This document shows positions 31,816 through 41,260 of a DNA stretch of 64,000 nucleotides, piece after piece. The position numbers were made by a program, and so were the translations under genes. The DNA comes from Streptomyces sp. ISL-36 (GTDB lineage: Bacteria; Actinomycetota; Actinomycetes; Streptomycetales; Streptomycetaceae): assembly GCF_018614205.1 (NCBI RefSeq), contig NZ_JAGGOS010000019.1:119584-183583 (forward strand), read 5' to 3'. The notes below the pieces were generated by a model. That model searched no databases and was not told where the DNA came from. It saw nothing but the letters and a program-made list of their open reading frames with translations. Each line of letters starts with the position of its first letter. Position 1 is the first letter of the stretch.

Positions 31816-34713
31816 TCAGAAGATCTGGCGGAGTCCGGCCCTGTCGGTGCCCACCTTCGTGAACACCGCCGACAGCAGCTCCGAGACCGTCTGAACGTCC
31901 GTCCGCATCTCCTTGGCGATGGCCGTGTTGTCCAGACCGAGAGCGGCGTGGCGGGCCGCCGTGTCCTCCATGACCGTCAGGGTCTCCTGTTCCGACGTGT
32001 GCAGCCGGCGCGGACGCAGTCCGGCCGACGCGAGGTGGGCGCGGGCCCTGGCCGAGAGCGCGTCGGCGCCGCAGGCGACGGCGGTCTCCAGGCCGCGGTA
32101 GAGCTGCTGCGCCGCCCTGTGGGTGTCACCTATCGTGTGCAGGGCCGTGCCGTGGTCGATGAGCGCGTGGGCGAGCTCGTACGCGGCGGGCGACTGTTCG
32201 AGATGACCGACCGCCTCCTCCAGCAGGAGGGACGCCTGGGACGCGTCCGTGGCCGTGGCCGCCGCGACCCGCAGCGCATGGCCGATCACGCTGGACGCCC
32301 CGAACGCGCGGGCACGAGCCACGGCTTCGGCCGCCGTGGCACGCGCCTGGCCGGGATCGTGGGTCAGTTGGGCGAGCGCCAGGTCGAGCTGCCAGGGACT
32401 CCACGAAGGGTTCCGCGTGCCACGCAGATCGAGGCGCCTGCCCGCTGCGACGAGGTGCCTCTCGGCCTCCTCGATCCTGCCCTCGGCCAGCAGGAGCTTG
32501 CCCCACACGGCCTGCGGATCGGGGTAGACGACCGCCTTCGGGAAGCCGTCCGCCAGTCCGTACGCGCGGGCGACCCGCTGGGCCTCGGCCACGTTCCCCC
32601 GGGCGAGCAGCGTCTCGATGAGGGTGCCGATCGCGTACCACTGCGCGGGGATGCCGTGTCCGATGCGGTCGGCGATCTGCAGGCCGTTGCGGACGAAGTC
32701 CTCGGCCTCGGCGAGACGTCCGCGCCGGTACCGGATGTAGCCGAGCAGCGTGTACACGAACGACAGGTGTGCGCCGCGCCAGCCCTTCGACTCGAACTCG
32801 ACGATTCCGGTGTTGAAGAGCTCCTCGGCGCGGCCCGGCTGGTCGCAGTACATGAACGTGACCGCGACGGAGGCCGGCACCTCGAAACCGAAGTCCTGGT
32901 CGGTCCAGCTCATCCCGCCGTCCAGCGCCTGCTCGGCGTAGTCCAGGGCGGTGGCGACGGGTTCGCCGCGCATGGCGGCGTCCCAGGCGCGCAGGCCCAG
33001 GATGTGCCGCTCGGGCAGCCCGCGGCCGGTGAGTCGCTTGGCGAACTGGGCGAGGAGCCGGGACCGGGCCGGTGAGTTCTCCTCGTCGACCCGGACGGAG
33101 TTCCACTTGAACTGTTCGGCCTGCATACGCAGCCGGGTGCGGGCGCTCGTGGCGCGCCGGGCCTCGTCGTGGAGCAGACCGGCGGCCTCCGCCAACTGGC
33201 CGGTGTGCGCCAGGGCCTGTGCGAGCCGGTACGTGATCGCCTCCCGCAGCTCCTGTTCGGAGTCGGGTTCCTCCAGGGCGGTCCTGAGCTGGTTGATCGT
33301 GGTCGCGGGGTCGTGCAGGAGGTTGGCGGAGCCGAGCTCGAAGAGGACCTCGGCCCGGTCCTCCGCCTCCGGCGGTTCGCGCAGGGCCCGCGCCAGGTAG
33401 CGCCGTGCGGCGTCGGGCGCTCCGGCGGAGAAGCTGTCGCGCGCGGCTCGGCGCAGCTGCTGCACCACCCAGGGGTCGCCCTCGGGGTGCATCTCCAGCA
33501 GGTGACGGGCTGCGGCCGCGGCGCCGTGCCCGTCGTCGATCAGGGCCCGTGCGGCCATCCCGTGCATGGCGACGCGGACACCGGGCGGAATCGAGCGGTA
33601 GACGGCGGTGGCGACGAGGGGGTGGAAGAACTCCACGACCTCCTGACGCCGCACGCTGGTGAGGACGGTCAGGATGCGCGCGGCGCGCAGTTGGTCGATG
33701 GCTTCGGTGGTCTGCGCCTCGCCGAGGGCCGCGACTCCTCCGACGATTCCGGTGGGGACCGCGGTGCCGAGGACGGCGGCGGCCCAGGCGAACCGGAGGG
33801 TCGACGGTCCGAGCTGTTCGAGGCGTTGGATCAGACCGCTGCCCTTGACGGCGGAGGCCAGGTCGCGCAGCTGGGGGATGCTGTCCTGGTGCGGCTTCAG
33901 CCCCTGGTCGCGCCCCTTCATGGCCAGCTCGACGACCTCGAAGGGGTTTCCGCCGGTGATGGCCCAGCACTCCCGGCAGAACACGTCGTCCGCGTTCTCG
34001 TCGAGGGCCTCGCGGACGATGCGCGCCACCGCGCTCGTGCTGAGGGGCGCGAGTTCGTGCGGACGCGCTCCCTGGCGCCCCATCAGGGCACGCAGGGAGG
34101 CGGCGTCGGCGGGGATCTCGTCGGGACGGCAGGCGACCATGATCAGCATGGCCAGTTCCTCGGCCCGCGCCGCGAAGGCGGTCAGCCACGCGAGGGACTC
34201 CGCGTCCGCCCAGTGGGCGTCGTCGAGGACCAGGACGACCGGGGCGTTGCGGACCGCCAGGTGGGTGACGACCCAGTCGAGGCCGTCGCGTACGCCCTGA
34301 GGGTCCGGCGCCGTCCGGCCTGTCGGGGCGGCGGTGAGGCCGAGCGCCGGGGCGACGATGGAGTACCAGTTGCCGAGGACGTCGCGGCGCGCCTCCTCGC
34401 TCATGGCCACGAACCTCGGCTGGATGAGCTGCCGCATCACATGGAACGGCACCTGCTTCTCCTGCTCGCCGCCGCGTGCGAACAGCACGGTGCAGCCGCG
34501 CTCGGCGGCGTGCCGACGGGCCTCGGCCAGCAGGGTGGTCTTGCCGATGCCGGCCGAGCCGGCGAAGGTCATCACACCCCCGCGGCGGGTGACCGTACCG
34601 GCGACGGAGGTGCCGCAGAGATCGTCCACCGCGCGATGGATGGCGAGAATCTCGGATTCCCGTTCGAGAAGAGGCTGGGAAGCCCACATCCTCGCTTCGC
34701 CGACCTGTGACAT
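31816..34713 (-). CDS. LAL-type LuxR-family ATPase regulator
   Basis: A 965-residue large ATP-binding regulator. The N-terminal AAA/STAND module has a Walker A 'GSAGIGKTTLL' at about residue 50 and Walker B 'VVLVLDDAHWAD'. A long TPR-like helical array follows, and the C-terminal 60 residues are LuxR-like but weak: 'AALGLDNTAIAKEMRTDVQTVSELLSAVF' (read in two halves) departs from the usual TVE-H-L recognition helix. GGAGGGGG precedes the ATG at 34713. It lies downstream of the terpene synthase/P450 pair on the same strand, separated by a hairpin, and is a candidate pathway regulator. Confidence 0.87.
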   Translation of the reverse strand: MSQVGEARMWASQPLLERESEILAIHRAVDDLCGTSVAGTVTRRGGVMTFAGSAGIGKTTLLAEARRHAAERGCTVLFARGGEQEKQVPFHVMRQLIQPRFVAMSEEARRDVLGNWYSIVAPALGLTAAPTGRTAPDPQGVRDGLDWVVTHLAVRNAPVVLVLDDAHWADAESLAWLTAFAARAEELAMLIMVACRPDEIPADAASLRALMGRQGARPHELAPLSTSAVARIVREALDENADDVFCRECWAITGGNPFEVVELAMKGRDQGLKPHQDSIPQLRDLASAVKGSGLIQRLEQLGPSTLRFAWAAAVLGTAVPTGIVGGVAALGEAQTTEAIDQLRAARILTVLTSVRRQEVVEFFHPLVATAVYRSIPPGVRVAMHGMAARALIDDGHGAAAAARHLLEMHPEGDPWVVQQLRRAARDSFSAGAPDAARRYLARALREPPEAEDRAEVLFELGSANLLHDPATTINQLRTALEEPDSEQELREAITYRLAQALAHTGQLAEAAGLLHDEARRATSARTRLRMQAEQFKWNSVRVDEENSPARSRLLAQFAKRLTGRGLPERHILGLRAWDAAMRGEPVATALDYAEQALDGGMSWTDQDFGFEVPASVAVTFMYCDQPGRAEELFNTGIVEFESKGWRGAHLSFVYTLLGYIRYRRGRLAEAEDFVRNGLQIADRIGHGIPAQWYAIGTLIETLLARGNVAEAQRVARAYGLADGFPKAVVYPDPQAVWGKLLLAEGRIEEAERHLVAAGRRLDLRGTRNPSWSPWQLDLALAQLTHDPGQARATAAEAVARARAFGASSVIGHALRVAAATATDASQASLLLEEAVGHLEQSPAAYELAHALIDHGTALHTIGDTHRAAQQLYRGLETAVACGADALSARARAHLASAGLRPRRLHTSEQETLTVMEDTAARHAALGLDNTAIAKEMRTDVQTVSELLSAVFTKVGTDRAGLRQIF

Positions 34714-34826
34714 TCGTGCCCCCTCCTGCGCGTGCGGCCGAGTGTACGGCCCGTAGGCGGGATGATGTTGCTCAACGTTTCTTTTCCGGAATCCCGCCGC
34801 GGTCGCGGTCGCGATGCTGTACCCTT

Positions 34827-34854
34827 TGCGCACTTCATGGCGGTGAAGTGCGCA
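34827..34854. terminator. perfect 11-bp hairpin between P450 and LAL genes
   Basis: TGCGCACTTCA (34827-34837) pairs with TGAAGTGCGCA (34844-34854) over a six-base loop, 17 bp past the P450 stop. Most likely the terminator of the terpene operon; a role as an operator for the LAL gene, 114 bp before its start, is possible. Confidence 0.65.
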
Positions 34855-34871
34855 GCGGGCGGCGGGAGTTG

Positions 34872-36242
34872 TCAGTGGCGGGCGACGGGAATCATGGGCA
34901 GTTCGCTCGGCTGCGGGATGCCTGCGGGGACCTCGCGCACCGTGACGCCCGGCGCGGGCTTCAGATGCCACCGTGACGCCACGGTCGCCAGCGCGGTGAG
35001 GATCTCCGCGACCGCGAACTGATCGCCGATGCACTTGTGTTGGCCGGCTCCGAACGGGACGAACGTGTGCGCGTCGGGCCGCTCGGCCGCGTCCTGCGCC
35101 CACCGGTCCGGGTCGAAGACCGTGGGGTTCGGGAACCGCGCCGGGTCACGGTGCAACGCGTAGGGGCTGTACGCCAGTTCCGCGCCCTTTGGGATCGACA
35201 CGCCGCCGAGGGTGAGCGGGGCCAGAGCGCGTCGGGTGAAGAGCAGGGGCGAGTGGAGGCGCAGCGCCTCCTGGAAGACGTGGTTCGTGTAGGCGAGCCG
35301 GGACAGGTCTTCGGGGCGGACCGGGCGCGTGCCCACGACGGCGTCGACCTCGGCGTGCAGCCGCTTCTCCACCTCGGGATGGCGGCCGAGTTCGTGGAAG
35401 ATCCAGGCCAGGGTGGTCGCCGGGGTCTCCGTACCGGCGAACATGATCGCGATCACCTCGTCCCGTACCTGCTCGGGAGTCATCGGCGCGCCCGTGTCGG
35501 CGTCCACGCTGGACAGCAGCAGGGAGAGGAGGTCGGGACGGTCCTCCTCCGTGGTGCGGTACTGGGCGATCACCTCGTCGATGATGCTGCGCAGGCGCGC
35601 GGCGGCGGAGTCGAACCGCCGGTTGAGCGGGATGGGCAGCCGGTCCAGGGACTTGGGCATGACCACCCGCAGGAGCATCCCCTCCAGGACGATGGGGAGC
35701 GAGCGGTGCACCTCGGCGACGGCCGGCCGGCTCAGATCGCCGGAGAAGATCATCTCGGCGACCGAGGACAGGGCGTACCGGCGGGTCTCGTTGACCATCG
35801 AGACCTGGCGGCCCGGGGTCCACGACGACGTCATCGCCTCCGCCTGCCGGACCATCGTCTCGGTGTACTCGGTGATGTGGTTGCGGTGGAAAGCGGGTTG
35901 GATCATCCGGCGCTGCTTGCGGTGGAAGTCGCCGTCGGTCGTCACGATGCCGTTGCCGAACATCGGGCGGAGCCGGTCGAAGACCCTCCCGCGGCCGAAC
36001 TTCTGGGCCTGCTGGACCAGGACGGCGTGGACGTGGTCCGGGCTGGTGAGCACCAGGACCGGCCATGTCCCGATGTCGAGCCGTACCACCTCGCCGTGGT
36101 CCCGCAGGGACTCCAGGAACGCGATCGGCTCCCGCATCAGCCGCGGCACATGGCCCAGGAGCGGTATGCGCCCCGGAGCCACAGGAGCCTGGACCGCGGA
36201 GCCGGAGACTTCCAGACCTGTCATGGACCGACTCCCTGTCAT
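34872..36242 (-). CDS. cytochrome P450
   Basis: A 456-residue soluble P450. Visible landmarks: I-helix 'MFAGTETPATT' (oxygen activation), ExxR in 'FQEALRLHSPLL', and the haem-binding loop 'FVPFGAGQHKCIGDQ' with the axial cysteine. The ATG overlaps the terpene synthase stop in an ATGA, an arrangement also seen in Streptomyces terpene operons such as epi-isozizaene synthase/CYP170A1. It therefore very probably oxidises the sesquiterpene made by its partner. Redox partners would come from elsewhere, for instance a Rieske or FprB-type system like those in this window. Confidence 0.93.
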   Translation of the reverse strand: MTGSRSMTGLEVSGSAVQAPVAPGRIPLLGHVPRLMREPIAFLESLRDHGEVVRLDIGTWPVLVLTSPDHVHAVLVQQAQKFGRGRVFDRLRPMFGNGIVTTDGDFHRKQRRMIQPAFHRNHITEYTETMVRQAEAMTSSWTPGRQVSMVNETRRYALSSVAEMIFSGDLSRPAVAEVHRSLPIVLEGMLLRVVMPKSLDRLPIPLNRRFDSAAARLRSIIDEVIAQYRTTEEDRPDLLSLLLSSVDADTGAPMTPEQVRDEVIAIMFAGTETPATTLAWIFHELGRHPEVEKRLHAEVDAVVGTRPVRPEDLSRLAYTNHVFQEALRLHSPLLFTRRALAPLTLGGVSIPKGAELAYSPYALHRDPARFPNPTVFDPDRWAQDAAERPDAHTFVPFGAGQHKCIGDQFAVAEILTALATVASRWHLKPAPGVTVREVPAGIPQPSELPMIPVARH

Positions 36243-37276
36243 GCCGCCGAGATCAGGTCCGGGCGGGTGTACGCAGACTCCAGCCCGGCCGCGAACCGTT
36301 CGTCGCTGTACCGCGTGCACTCGTAACGCTGCCACAGATCCGTGCCGATGATCCAGTCCTCGTAGCTGCGCACGCACCGGGAGACCGTCTCGCGGAGCTC
36401 CGGGGTCGTCGTCCCGTCCGCTTCCAGAACCTTGAACAACCGCTGTTTTCCGGCCAGATACTCCTCGATGCGGATCTGGATCCGGTTCTCGACCGCCCGG
36501 ACCGCGTCGGAGAGCGAGCGACGCTCGTGGTGGGAGATGAGGGAGACGAGGTTGTTGTGGTCCCCGCAGGCATACTCCTTCGGGAGCGAGAACACGTCGT
36601 TCGCCCACGAGATGATGTCGACGGCGCTCGCGATGAGCTCCTGGAACTCCGCGAGCCCGTGGATCCGTTGGGGCAGGTCGATGCCGAGTCCCGCCTCCAC
36701 CATGTCCATCATCGGCAGCAGTTGGGAACTGTGCCGGCGCATCACGATGTAGTCCTCCACCGACGGGCGGCCCGGGTTCTCGCGATTGACCGCTTCCTGG
36801 TCCAAGGAGCGCAGCATCTGCGGGACGTGGGACCGGTAGCGGGCGGCGGTCGCCTCGGACATGCCGGCCAGGATGCGGTCGCAGAGGTCGACGAACCCGC
36901 TCACCAGGGGATTCCGCCGTGATGACGTGCTGGGGAGCATCCCCGTCTCCAGATATGTGGTGATCGCCTCGGCGACGGGCCGCCAGGCCGCCACGTCACC
37001 CGTCCTGATGAGATGGTCGTGTTGGTCGTCCAGGACGAAGGACCAGGCCATCCATTCGGCGAGCAGCAGGACCCTGTCGTACGCGACCTCGCCGCTCACC
37101 CGGCCGGCGAGATGGCCGCACCCGATGCCCGTGAACTGCTCGGTGGCGTCCGTCACGAGCTCGTGTCGCACCACCCAGGCGGTGGCATCGGTGTTCGCCT
37201 GCGCGGCCTGCGGATGCTTGGAATTGCCGAACGGAAGATGAAAATCGGGAACTGTGAAAGCGTTGAGCCGGGTCAT
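36239..37276 (-). CDS. class I sesquiterpene synthase
   Basis: A 345-residue terpene cyclase. The metal-binding motifs are complete: D83-D84-Q-H-D87 ('VLDDQHD'), the NSE triad N226/S230/E234 in 'NDVFSLPKE', and the R322-Y323 pair near the C-terminus. Length and motifs fit enzymes that ionise farnesyl diphosphate. The product cannot be named from motifs alone; the N-terminus ('FTVPDFHLPFG') is like the pentalenene/muurolol group rather than epi-isozizaene synthase. GGGGGG lies upstream of the ATG, and a good -35/-10 promoter sits 135 bp ahead. It is the first gene of the operon. Confidence 0.92.
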   Translation of the reverse strand: MTRLNAFTVPDFHLPFGNSKHPQAAQANTDATAWVVRHELVTDATEQFTGIGCGHLAGRVSGEVAYDRVLLLAEWMAWSFVLDDQHDHLIRTGDVAAWRPVAEAITTYLETGMLPSTSSRRNPLVSGFVDLCDRILAGMSEATAARYRSHVPQMLRSLDQEAVNRENPGRPSVEDYIVMRRHSSQLLPMMDMVEAGLGIDLPQRIHGLAEFQELIASAVDIISWANDVFSLPKEYACGDHNNLVSLISHHERRSLSDAVRAVENRIQIRIEEYLAGKQRLFKVLEADGTTTPELRETVSRCVRSYEDWIIGTDLWQRYECTRYSDERFAAGLESAYTRPDLISAA

Positions 37277-37410
37277 CGATCCCCCCTGAAGAAGTGTGCT
37301 GCGCCCCTACCCGGTCAATGTGGGTTCGTGACAGTCGTGGCTCCCAACTCGCCCCCTCCTGCGGTGACTTCGCGACGGCGGGCCGCTCCGTATCGGCCAC
37401 TCGTTGATTA

Positions 37411-37439
37411 ATTAACCTCAGGGCGTCGCGCAGTGTCAA
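37411..37439 (-). promoter_or_regulatory. vegetative-type promoter of the terpene operon
   Basis: On the minus strand TTGACA (37439-37434) is followed after 17 bp by GTTAAT (37416-37411), inside an unusually AT-rich near-palindrome GTTGATTAATTAAC (37403-37416). This is the strongest promoter seen in the window. It leaves a 5' leader of about 130 nt before the terpene synthase. Confidence 0.65.
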
Positions 37440-37580
37440 CGACGGGCGGGGGAGAGATTGGCGCATTGTGGGTAGTGCCTGACGTGCAGTCATGGTGAAT
37501 ATGCGTGGGGCACGTTCGACGGCCGGGGGGAGCGGCCGGTCGATCGCCTGCGGAGTCGATGGTGGCGAGAACGTGCCGTT

Positions 37581-37644
37581 CAGCCCGCCACGGGCTGCAC
37601 AACGCGACCGGGTGCCCACCGGCGGGGGGCCGTCCGGTGGGCAC
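37581..37644. terminator. two hairpins after the GH8 gene
   Basis: CAGCCCG-CCA-CGGGCTG (37581-37597) and GTGCCCACCGG (37612-37622) pairing with CCGGTGGGCAC (37634-37644) lie just past the GH8 stop at 37656. The rest of the 379-bp gap to the terpene synthase holds that gene's promoter and leader and nothing else recognisable. Confidence 0.75.
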
Positions 37645-37655
37645 CGCAGGACGTG

Positions 37656-39575
37656 TTACGGGACCCAGTGGTTGCCGGATGCCGTGATCATGACCTGGAG
37701 CTGGATGCTCGCCGAGAAGTAGCTGCTGGTGTCGACGGGGGTGGACAGCATCTTGTTCCAGAGCGCGTCGAGCCACGCCTGGCTGCCCGAGTCGGTCATC
37801 GCCGCCACCGCGAACGGCGCGAAGAACGCCGCCTCGCTGCCCGCCGAGATCTGTGTGCCGTTGAGCTTGTAGCCGATGGCGATCTTGTTCGGGTCGCCGC
37901 CGGTCTTCGTCTTGATCCAGGTGTTGAGCTTGCGCGCCGCCGCGAGCGGCTTGGCGTCGCCGCTGGTGACCGCGTCGTCGGCGATGCGCCACGGCGTGCG
38001 GCAGGCGTTCCACCAGTAGGCGCCGTCGTTGGGGTCCTCCAGGACCTGCCCCGGGGCGGGCTTCGGGGTGGTGTTGGTGGTGACGACGAAGTCGGGCAGC
38101 AGCCCGGTGCCGGGAGCGTACGTGGACTGCAGGTTGGCGATCTGGTTCTGGTGCGCGGCGCGGATGGTGTCCCAGGCCGCGTCGCCGGTCGCCGTACGGA
38201 AGGCCCGCAGGTGGTCGATCATCCAGTCCGAGGTGCGGGTGATGTAGTAGTACTGATCGCCGGAGCTGCTCCAGTCGCCCAGCTTCAGCAGGTTGGTCGT
38301 CGGGTTGACCTCGTCCTTCTTGATCGCGTTGATGTGCTTGACCGCGAGATCCTTGTAGTTGTACGTGCCCGTGCTGCCCCACTGCTTGTCGGCGAGCAGC
38401 AGCCCGTACGCCACGTCCATGTCACCGTCGGTGGCGCCGTCACCGCCGTTGACGCTCTTGCAGTTGACGTCCTGCTCGGCGGCGAGGAGGTTCGGGTTGA
38501 TGGCGGAGGGGTGGTCGATCTTCCACTTCACCAGGCCGTCGAAGATCTTCTTGGCGTCGGGGTCGGCGCCTGCCATGGTCGCGGCGATGACCATCCCGTA
38601 GCCCTGCGCCTCGGCGACGTAGGGGTGGTCGGCGTCCGGCGAGATGACCTGGTACCAGCCGTTGCCGCAGTTCTGGCGGACGAAGGCCGACTTCCACGCC
38701 TTGTAGTGGTCGACGACCTTCTGGTCGATCGTCGTCTGTGTGCCGGACGGCTTCAACATGCCCGAGACGTACGGCTTGAGGTGGCTGCCGAAGGGGACGG
38801 CCGGCCCCGAGCCGACGGCCGGGGTCGTGACACCGAGCGTGTTGCTCGGGGCCGAGAGGTTCCCCGCCGCGTCGCGCGCCTTCACGGTGTAGCTGTACGA
38901 GGTCGAGGCGGTGAGCCCGGTGTCGGTGTACGACGTGCCGGCGGTGGAGCCGACGAGGCTGCCGCCGCGGTAGACGTCGTAGCCCGTCACGCCGACGTTG
39001 TCGGTGGCCGCGTTCCAGGCGAGCGAGACGCTCGTGGACGTCGACGCCGTCGAGCGGAGGCTGCCGGGGGCGCTCGGCGCGGCGGTGTCACCGCTGCCCG
39101 TGGCGGAGCCGTAGACCTCGAACTCCCAGAGGGAGTAGCCGTAAGGGGTGCCGCGGCCCGTGCCGTACATCCGGACGTAGCGTCCGGTTCCGGAGACGGC
39201 CAGATCGTCGATCGCCCCGTCGCCCGCGGTGGTGGAGTAGACGTCGGTCCAGGCCGACCCGTCGGTGGAGGTCTGGATCTTGTACGTCTTGGCGTACGCG
39301 GCCTCCCAGTTGAGCTTCACCCGGGAGATCGTGTGGCCCGCACCCAGGTCGATCCGCACCCACTGAGGATCGACGCCCTCGGCGCTGGCCCAGCGGGTGG
39401 CGGTGTTCGCGTCGACCGCGAGACCCGCTTCGAACCCGCTCCCTTCGACCGACGACGTCGTGGCCGGCTTGCCGACCGACACCAGGGTGTCGGCGGCGGC
39501 TGCCCGCGGAATCGCGAACAGCGGCAGGGGCAGCAGCGCCGACGCGATGATAAGGGATATGCCTCTTCGGCTCAT
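37656..39575 (-). CDS. secreted GH8 glycoside hydrolase with discoidin and FN3 domains
   Basis: A 639-residue exported enzyme: signal peptide (about 1-28, 'LLPLPLFAIPRAAAA'), a discoidin/F5-8C-type carbohydrate-binding domain (about 30-155), one fibronectin III domain (about 165-255) and a GH8 catalytic domain. GH8 landmarks are the acid in 'VAEAQGYGMVIAATM' and the signature 'ATDGDMDVAYGLLLA'. GH8 enzymes cleave cellulose, mixed-linkage glucan, xylan or chitosan; the palindromic operator upstream favours chitosan. ATG 39575 begins the signal peptide; ATG 39596 is possible. Confidence 0.88.
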   Translation of the reverse strand: MSRRGISLIIASALLPLPLFAIPRAAAADTLVSVGKPATTSSVEGSGFEAGLAVDANTATRWASAEGVDPQWVRIDLGAGHTISRVKLNWEAAYAKTYKIQTSTDGSAWTDVYSTTAGDGAIDDLAVSGTGRYVRMYGTGRGTPYGYSLWEFEVYGSATGSGDTAAPSAPGSLRSTASTSTSVSLAWNAATDNVGVTGYDVYRGGSLVGSTAGTSYTDTGLTASTSYSYTVKARDAAGNLSAPSNTLGVTTPAVGSGPAVPFGSHLKPYVSGMLKPSGTQTTIDQKVVDHYKAWKSAFVRQNCGNGWYQVISPDADHPYVAEAQGYGMVIAATMAGADPDAKKIFDGLVKWKIDHPSAINPNLLAAEQDVNCKSVNGGDGATDGDMDVAYGLLLADKQWGSTGTYNYKDLAVKHINAIKKDEVNPTTNLLKLGDWSSSGDQYYYITRTSDWMIDHLRAFRTATGDAAWDTIRAAHQNQIANLQSTYAPGTGLLPDFVVTTNTTPKPAPGQVLEDPNDGAYWWNACRTPWRIADDAVTSGDAKPLAAARKLNTWIKTKTGGDPNKIAIGYKLNGTQISAGSEAAFFAPFAVAAMTDSGSQAWLDALWNKMLSTPVDTSSYFSASIQLQVMITASGNHWVP

Positions 39576-39671
39576 GGCAGTGGTCGTTCCTTTCATCCGG
39601 ACAGGGCGTCCGGTCCCGGTGACGGTCGGATCGGGTGCTGCGTCGAGGGAGAACGGCACGGTACGGGCGGT

Positions 39672-39700
39672 CAATGGTTAGGAAATATTCCTAACCATTG
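39672..39700. promoter_or_regulatory. 29-bp perfect palindrome upstream of the GH8 gene
   Basis: CAATGGTTAGGAA (39672-39684) pairs at all 13 positions with TTCCTAACCATTG (39688-39700) around ATA. The core TTAGGAA-N3-TTCCTAA resembles sites of ROK-family sugar repressors; from memory, CsnR uses a similar box at Streptomyces chitosanase genes. It lies 97 bp before the GH8 start. No ROK repressor is adjacent. Confidence 0.72.
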
Positions 39701-39878
39701 GCGGGAGCGTAGAGAGAGGCGCGGTCGCCGCGCAAGACCGGCGGCGGGGCCTTGCGGGGCCGGTGCGGGTCTGGTTCGAGGCCAGTGCGGGTCGCTAGGA
39801 GTGCGCGGGAGTGCGCCGCGCGTACCCCGCGGCGATAGGGATCCGGTAGCGTGAACCGCTGATCATCCGGGGGGACTC

Positions 39879-40588
39879 GTGCGAACGGCATCGACTGTCA
39901 TGACCGCTGGGCTGGCGTGCCTGGTGGTGAGTGGCGCGGCTGTCGGCTGCGCGGGCGGCGCACCGGACACCCCCGCGAAGGAGCTCTCCGCCGAGCGGAT
40001 GCTTGACGACGCGAACGACACGATGAGCGCGCTCACGTCGGTGACCGCGATGTGCGCACCACCGCGACCGCCCGTGGCGGCTCTTCCAGCCGTATGACGA
40101 CCGACCTCAAGGACAGGTGCACAGCGAGGACGACCTGGCCCACCGGTGCCGTTCTCGAACAGATCCGGATCGGCGAGACCGACTACGTCCGCCCGAACGG
40201 CGCTTACCTCGCCCAGTGGTCGGGCCGGGGCTCGGCCGGTGCGGAGGACCGGGTCCGGTGGATCAAGACCCCGTCCAGCGAGGCGAAGCCGGGCGACGGG
40301 CTCGCCGCATGCACCTATCCGTTCACCTCCTTCGGCGTGCCGACGAAGGGGCAGCCGACCGAGATCCACGGCAGCCCGGCGATTCCGCTCGTGGTGACCG
40401 ACGAGGCGCACAAGGGAAGCTCCTCCACCTTCTACGTCGCCACCGAGGGCAGGCCGTACATCCTCGAAGTGGTCTACAGAGACGCCGAGTACCACACCAT
40501 CACCTCGTTCAGCGCCTTCGACCGGCCACTTGATGTGCGGCCTCCGGCCGAGGCGGACGTGATGGACGCGAGTGTCTTCAAGCGTTGA
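39879..40588 (+). pseudogene. lipoprotein gene, frameshifted
   Basis: The N-terminal part (GTG 39879, GGGGGGA upstream) has a signal peptide with lipobox-like 'GAAVGC' and reads 'ERMLDDANDTMSALTSVT'. It then meets the wrong frame near 40049. The remainder is in another frame from about 40052 ('VRTTATARGGSS', 'GETDYVRPNGAYLAQW') to a stop at 40588. One extra base, most simply G (GCGAT to GCGGAT), restores a 236-residue protein reading VTADVRTT across the join. The product would be a surface lipoprotein of the LppX/DUF-type class; function unknown. Confidence 0.75.
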
Positions 40589-40754
40589 ATGCGCTGGGCG
40601 CGGCCGGGACGCTCATCGACACGCGCGTGTTAGATTCGTCCGCACGACGCCTGTGACCATGTGGAAGGCCTCGCGGACGGGTCGCTCGCGGCGATGGACC
40701 GTACGGGAATCGGCCCGTCGGTGGTGGACAGCGCGCAGCGGACGGTGGAGCCGG

Positions 40755-41186
40755 ATGACTGGGGAAGACGGCGGTTCCCCCGAGCCGGCCGACGGCGCAC
40801 AGCTCCCCCGGGTCCTGTTCGGCACGGGAGCGCTGGAGGCGCTCGACCCCGAACGCGCCGGAGCCGTATGGCGGCTGGCGGAGCCCGGTCGGCAGCTCGA
40901 CGCCAACGTGGTCCGCCTCCCGCCCCTGCGGCGCGTCGACACCCACACCGAGCCGGACCTCGATGTCCTCCTGCTGGTCGTCGAGGGAGAGGGCACCTTG
41001 GTCACCACCGAGGAGCCGCTGGCACTGGCCGAAGGCACACTCACCTGGCTGCCCCACGGCTCCACCCGGGCGCTCGTCGCGGGCGAGCGGGGCATGTCGT
41101 ACCTGACCGTCCACCGGCGCCGGCCCGGCCTGCGGATCCGACCCGCTCCGAGCCGGGACGCGGGACCGGACCGGCCGCAGCCCTGA
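40755..41186 (+). CDS. cupin-domain protein
   Basis: A 143-residue protein with a single cupin barrel ('LDVLLLVVEGEGTLVTTEE', 'LTWLPHGSTRALVAGERG'). Only some of the usual metal-ligand histidines are present, so it may bind a small molecule rather than catalyse. GGAG lies five bases before the ATG at 40755. The C-terminus is Arg/Pro-rich. It stands alone between two frameshifted genes and no partner is evident. Confidence 0.78.
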   Translation: MTGEDGGSPEPADGAQLPRVLFGTGALEALDPERAGAVWRLAEPGRQLDANVVRLPPLRRVDTHTEPDLDVLLLVVEGEGTLVTTEEPLALAEGTLTWLPHGSTRALVAGERGMSYLTVHRRRPGLRIRPAPSRDAGPDRPQP

Positions 41187-41260
41187 CACAACGGCTGACG
41201 TCCGCGGCGGCGACCTCGCGCGCCGCGCTCGGGCTCACGTCGTACAGCCGCCGCACGCCG

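Noticed and set aside
34872..36242. Assigning the terpene synthase/P450 pair as epi-isozizaene synthase/CYP170A1
   Set aside because: The ATGA arrangement is the same, but the metal motif (DDQHD rather than DDRHD) and N-terminus differ, so product identity was left open.
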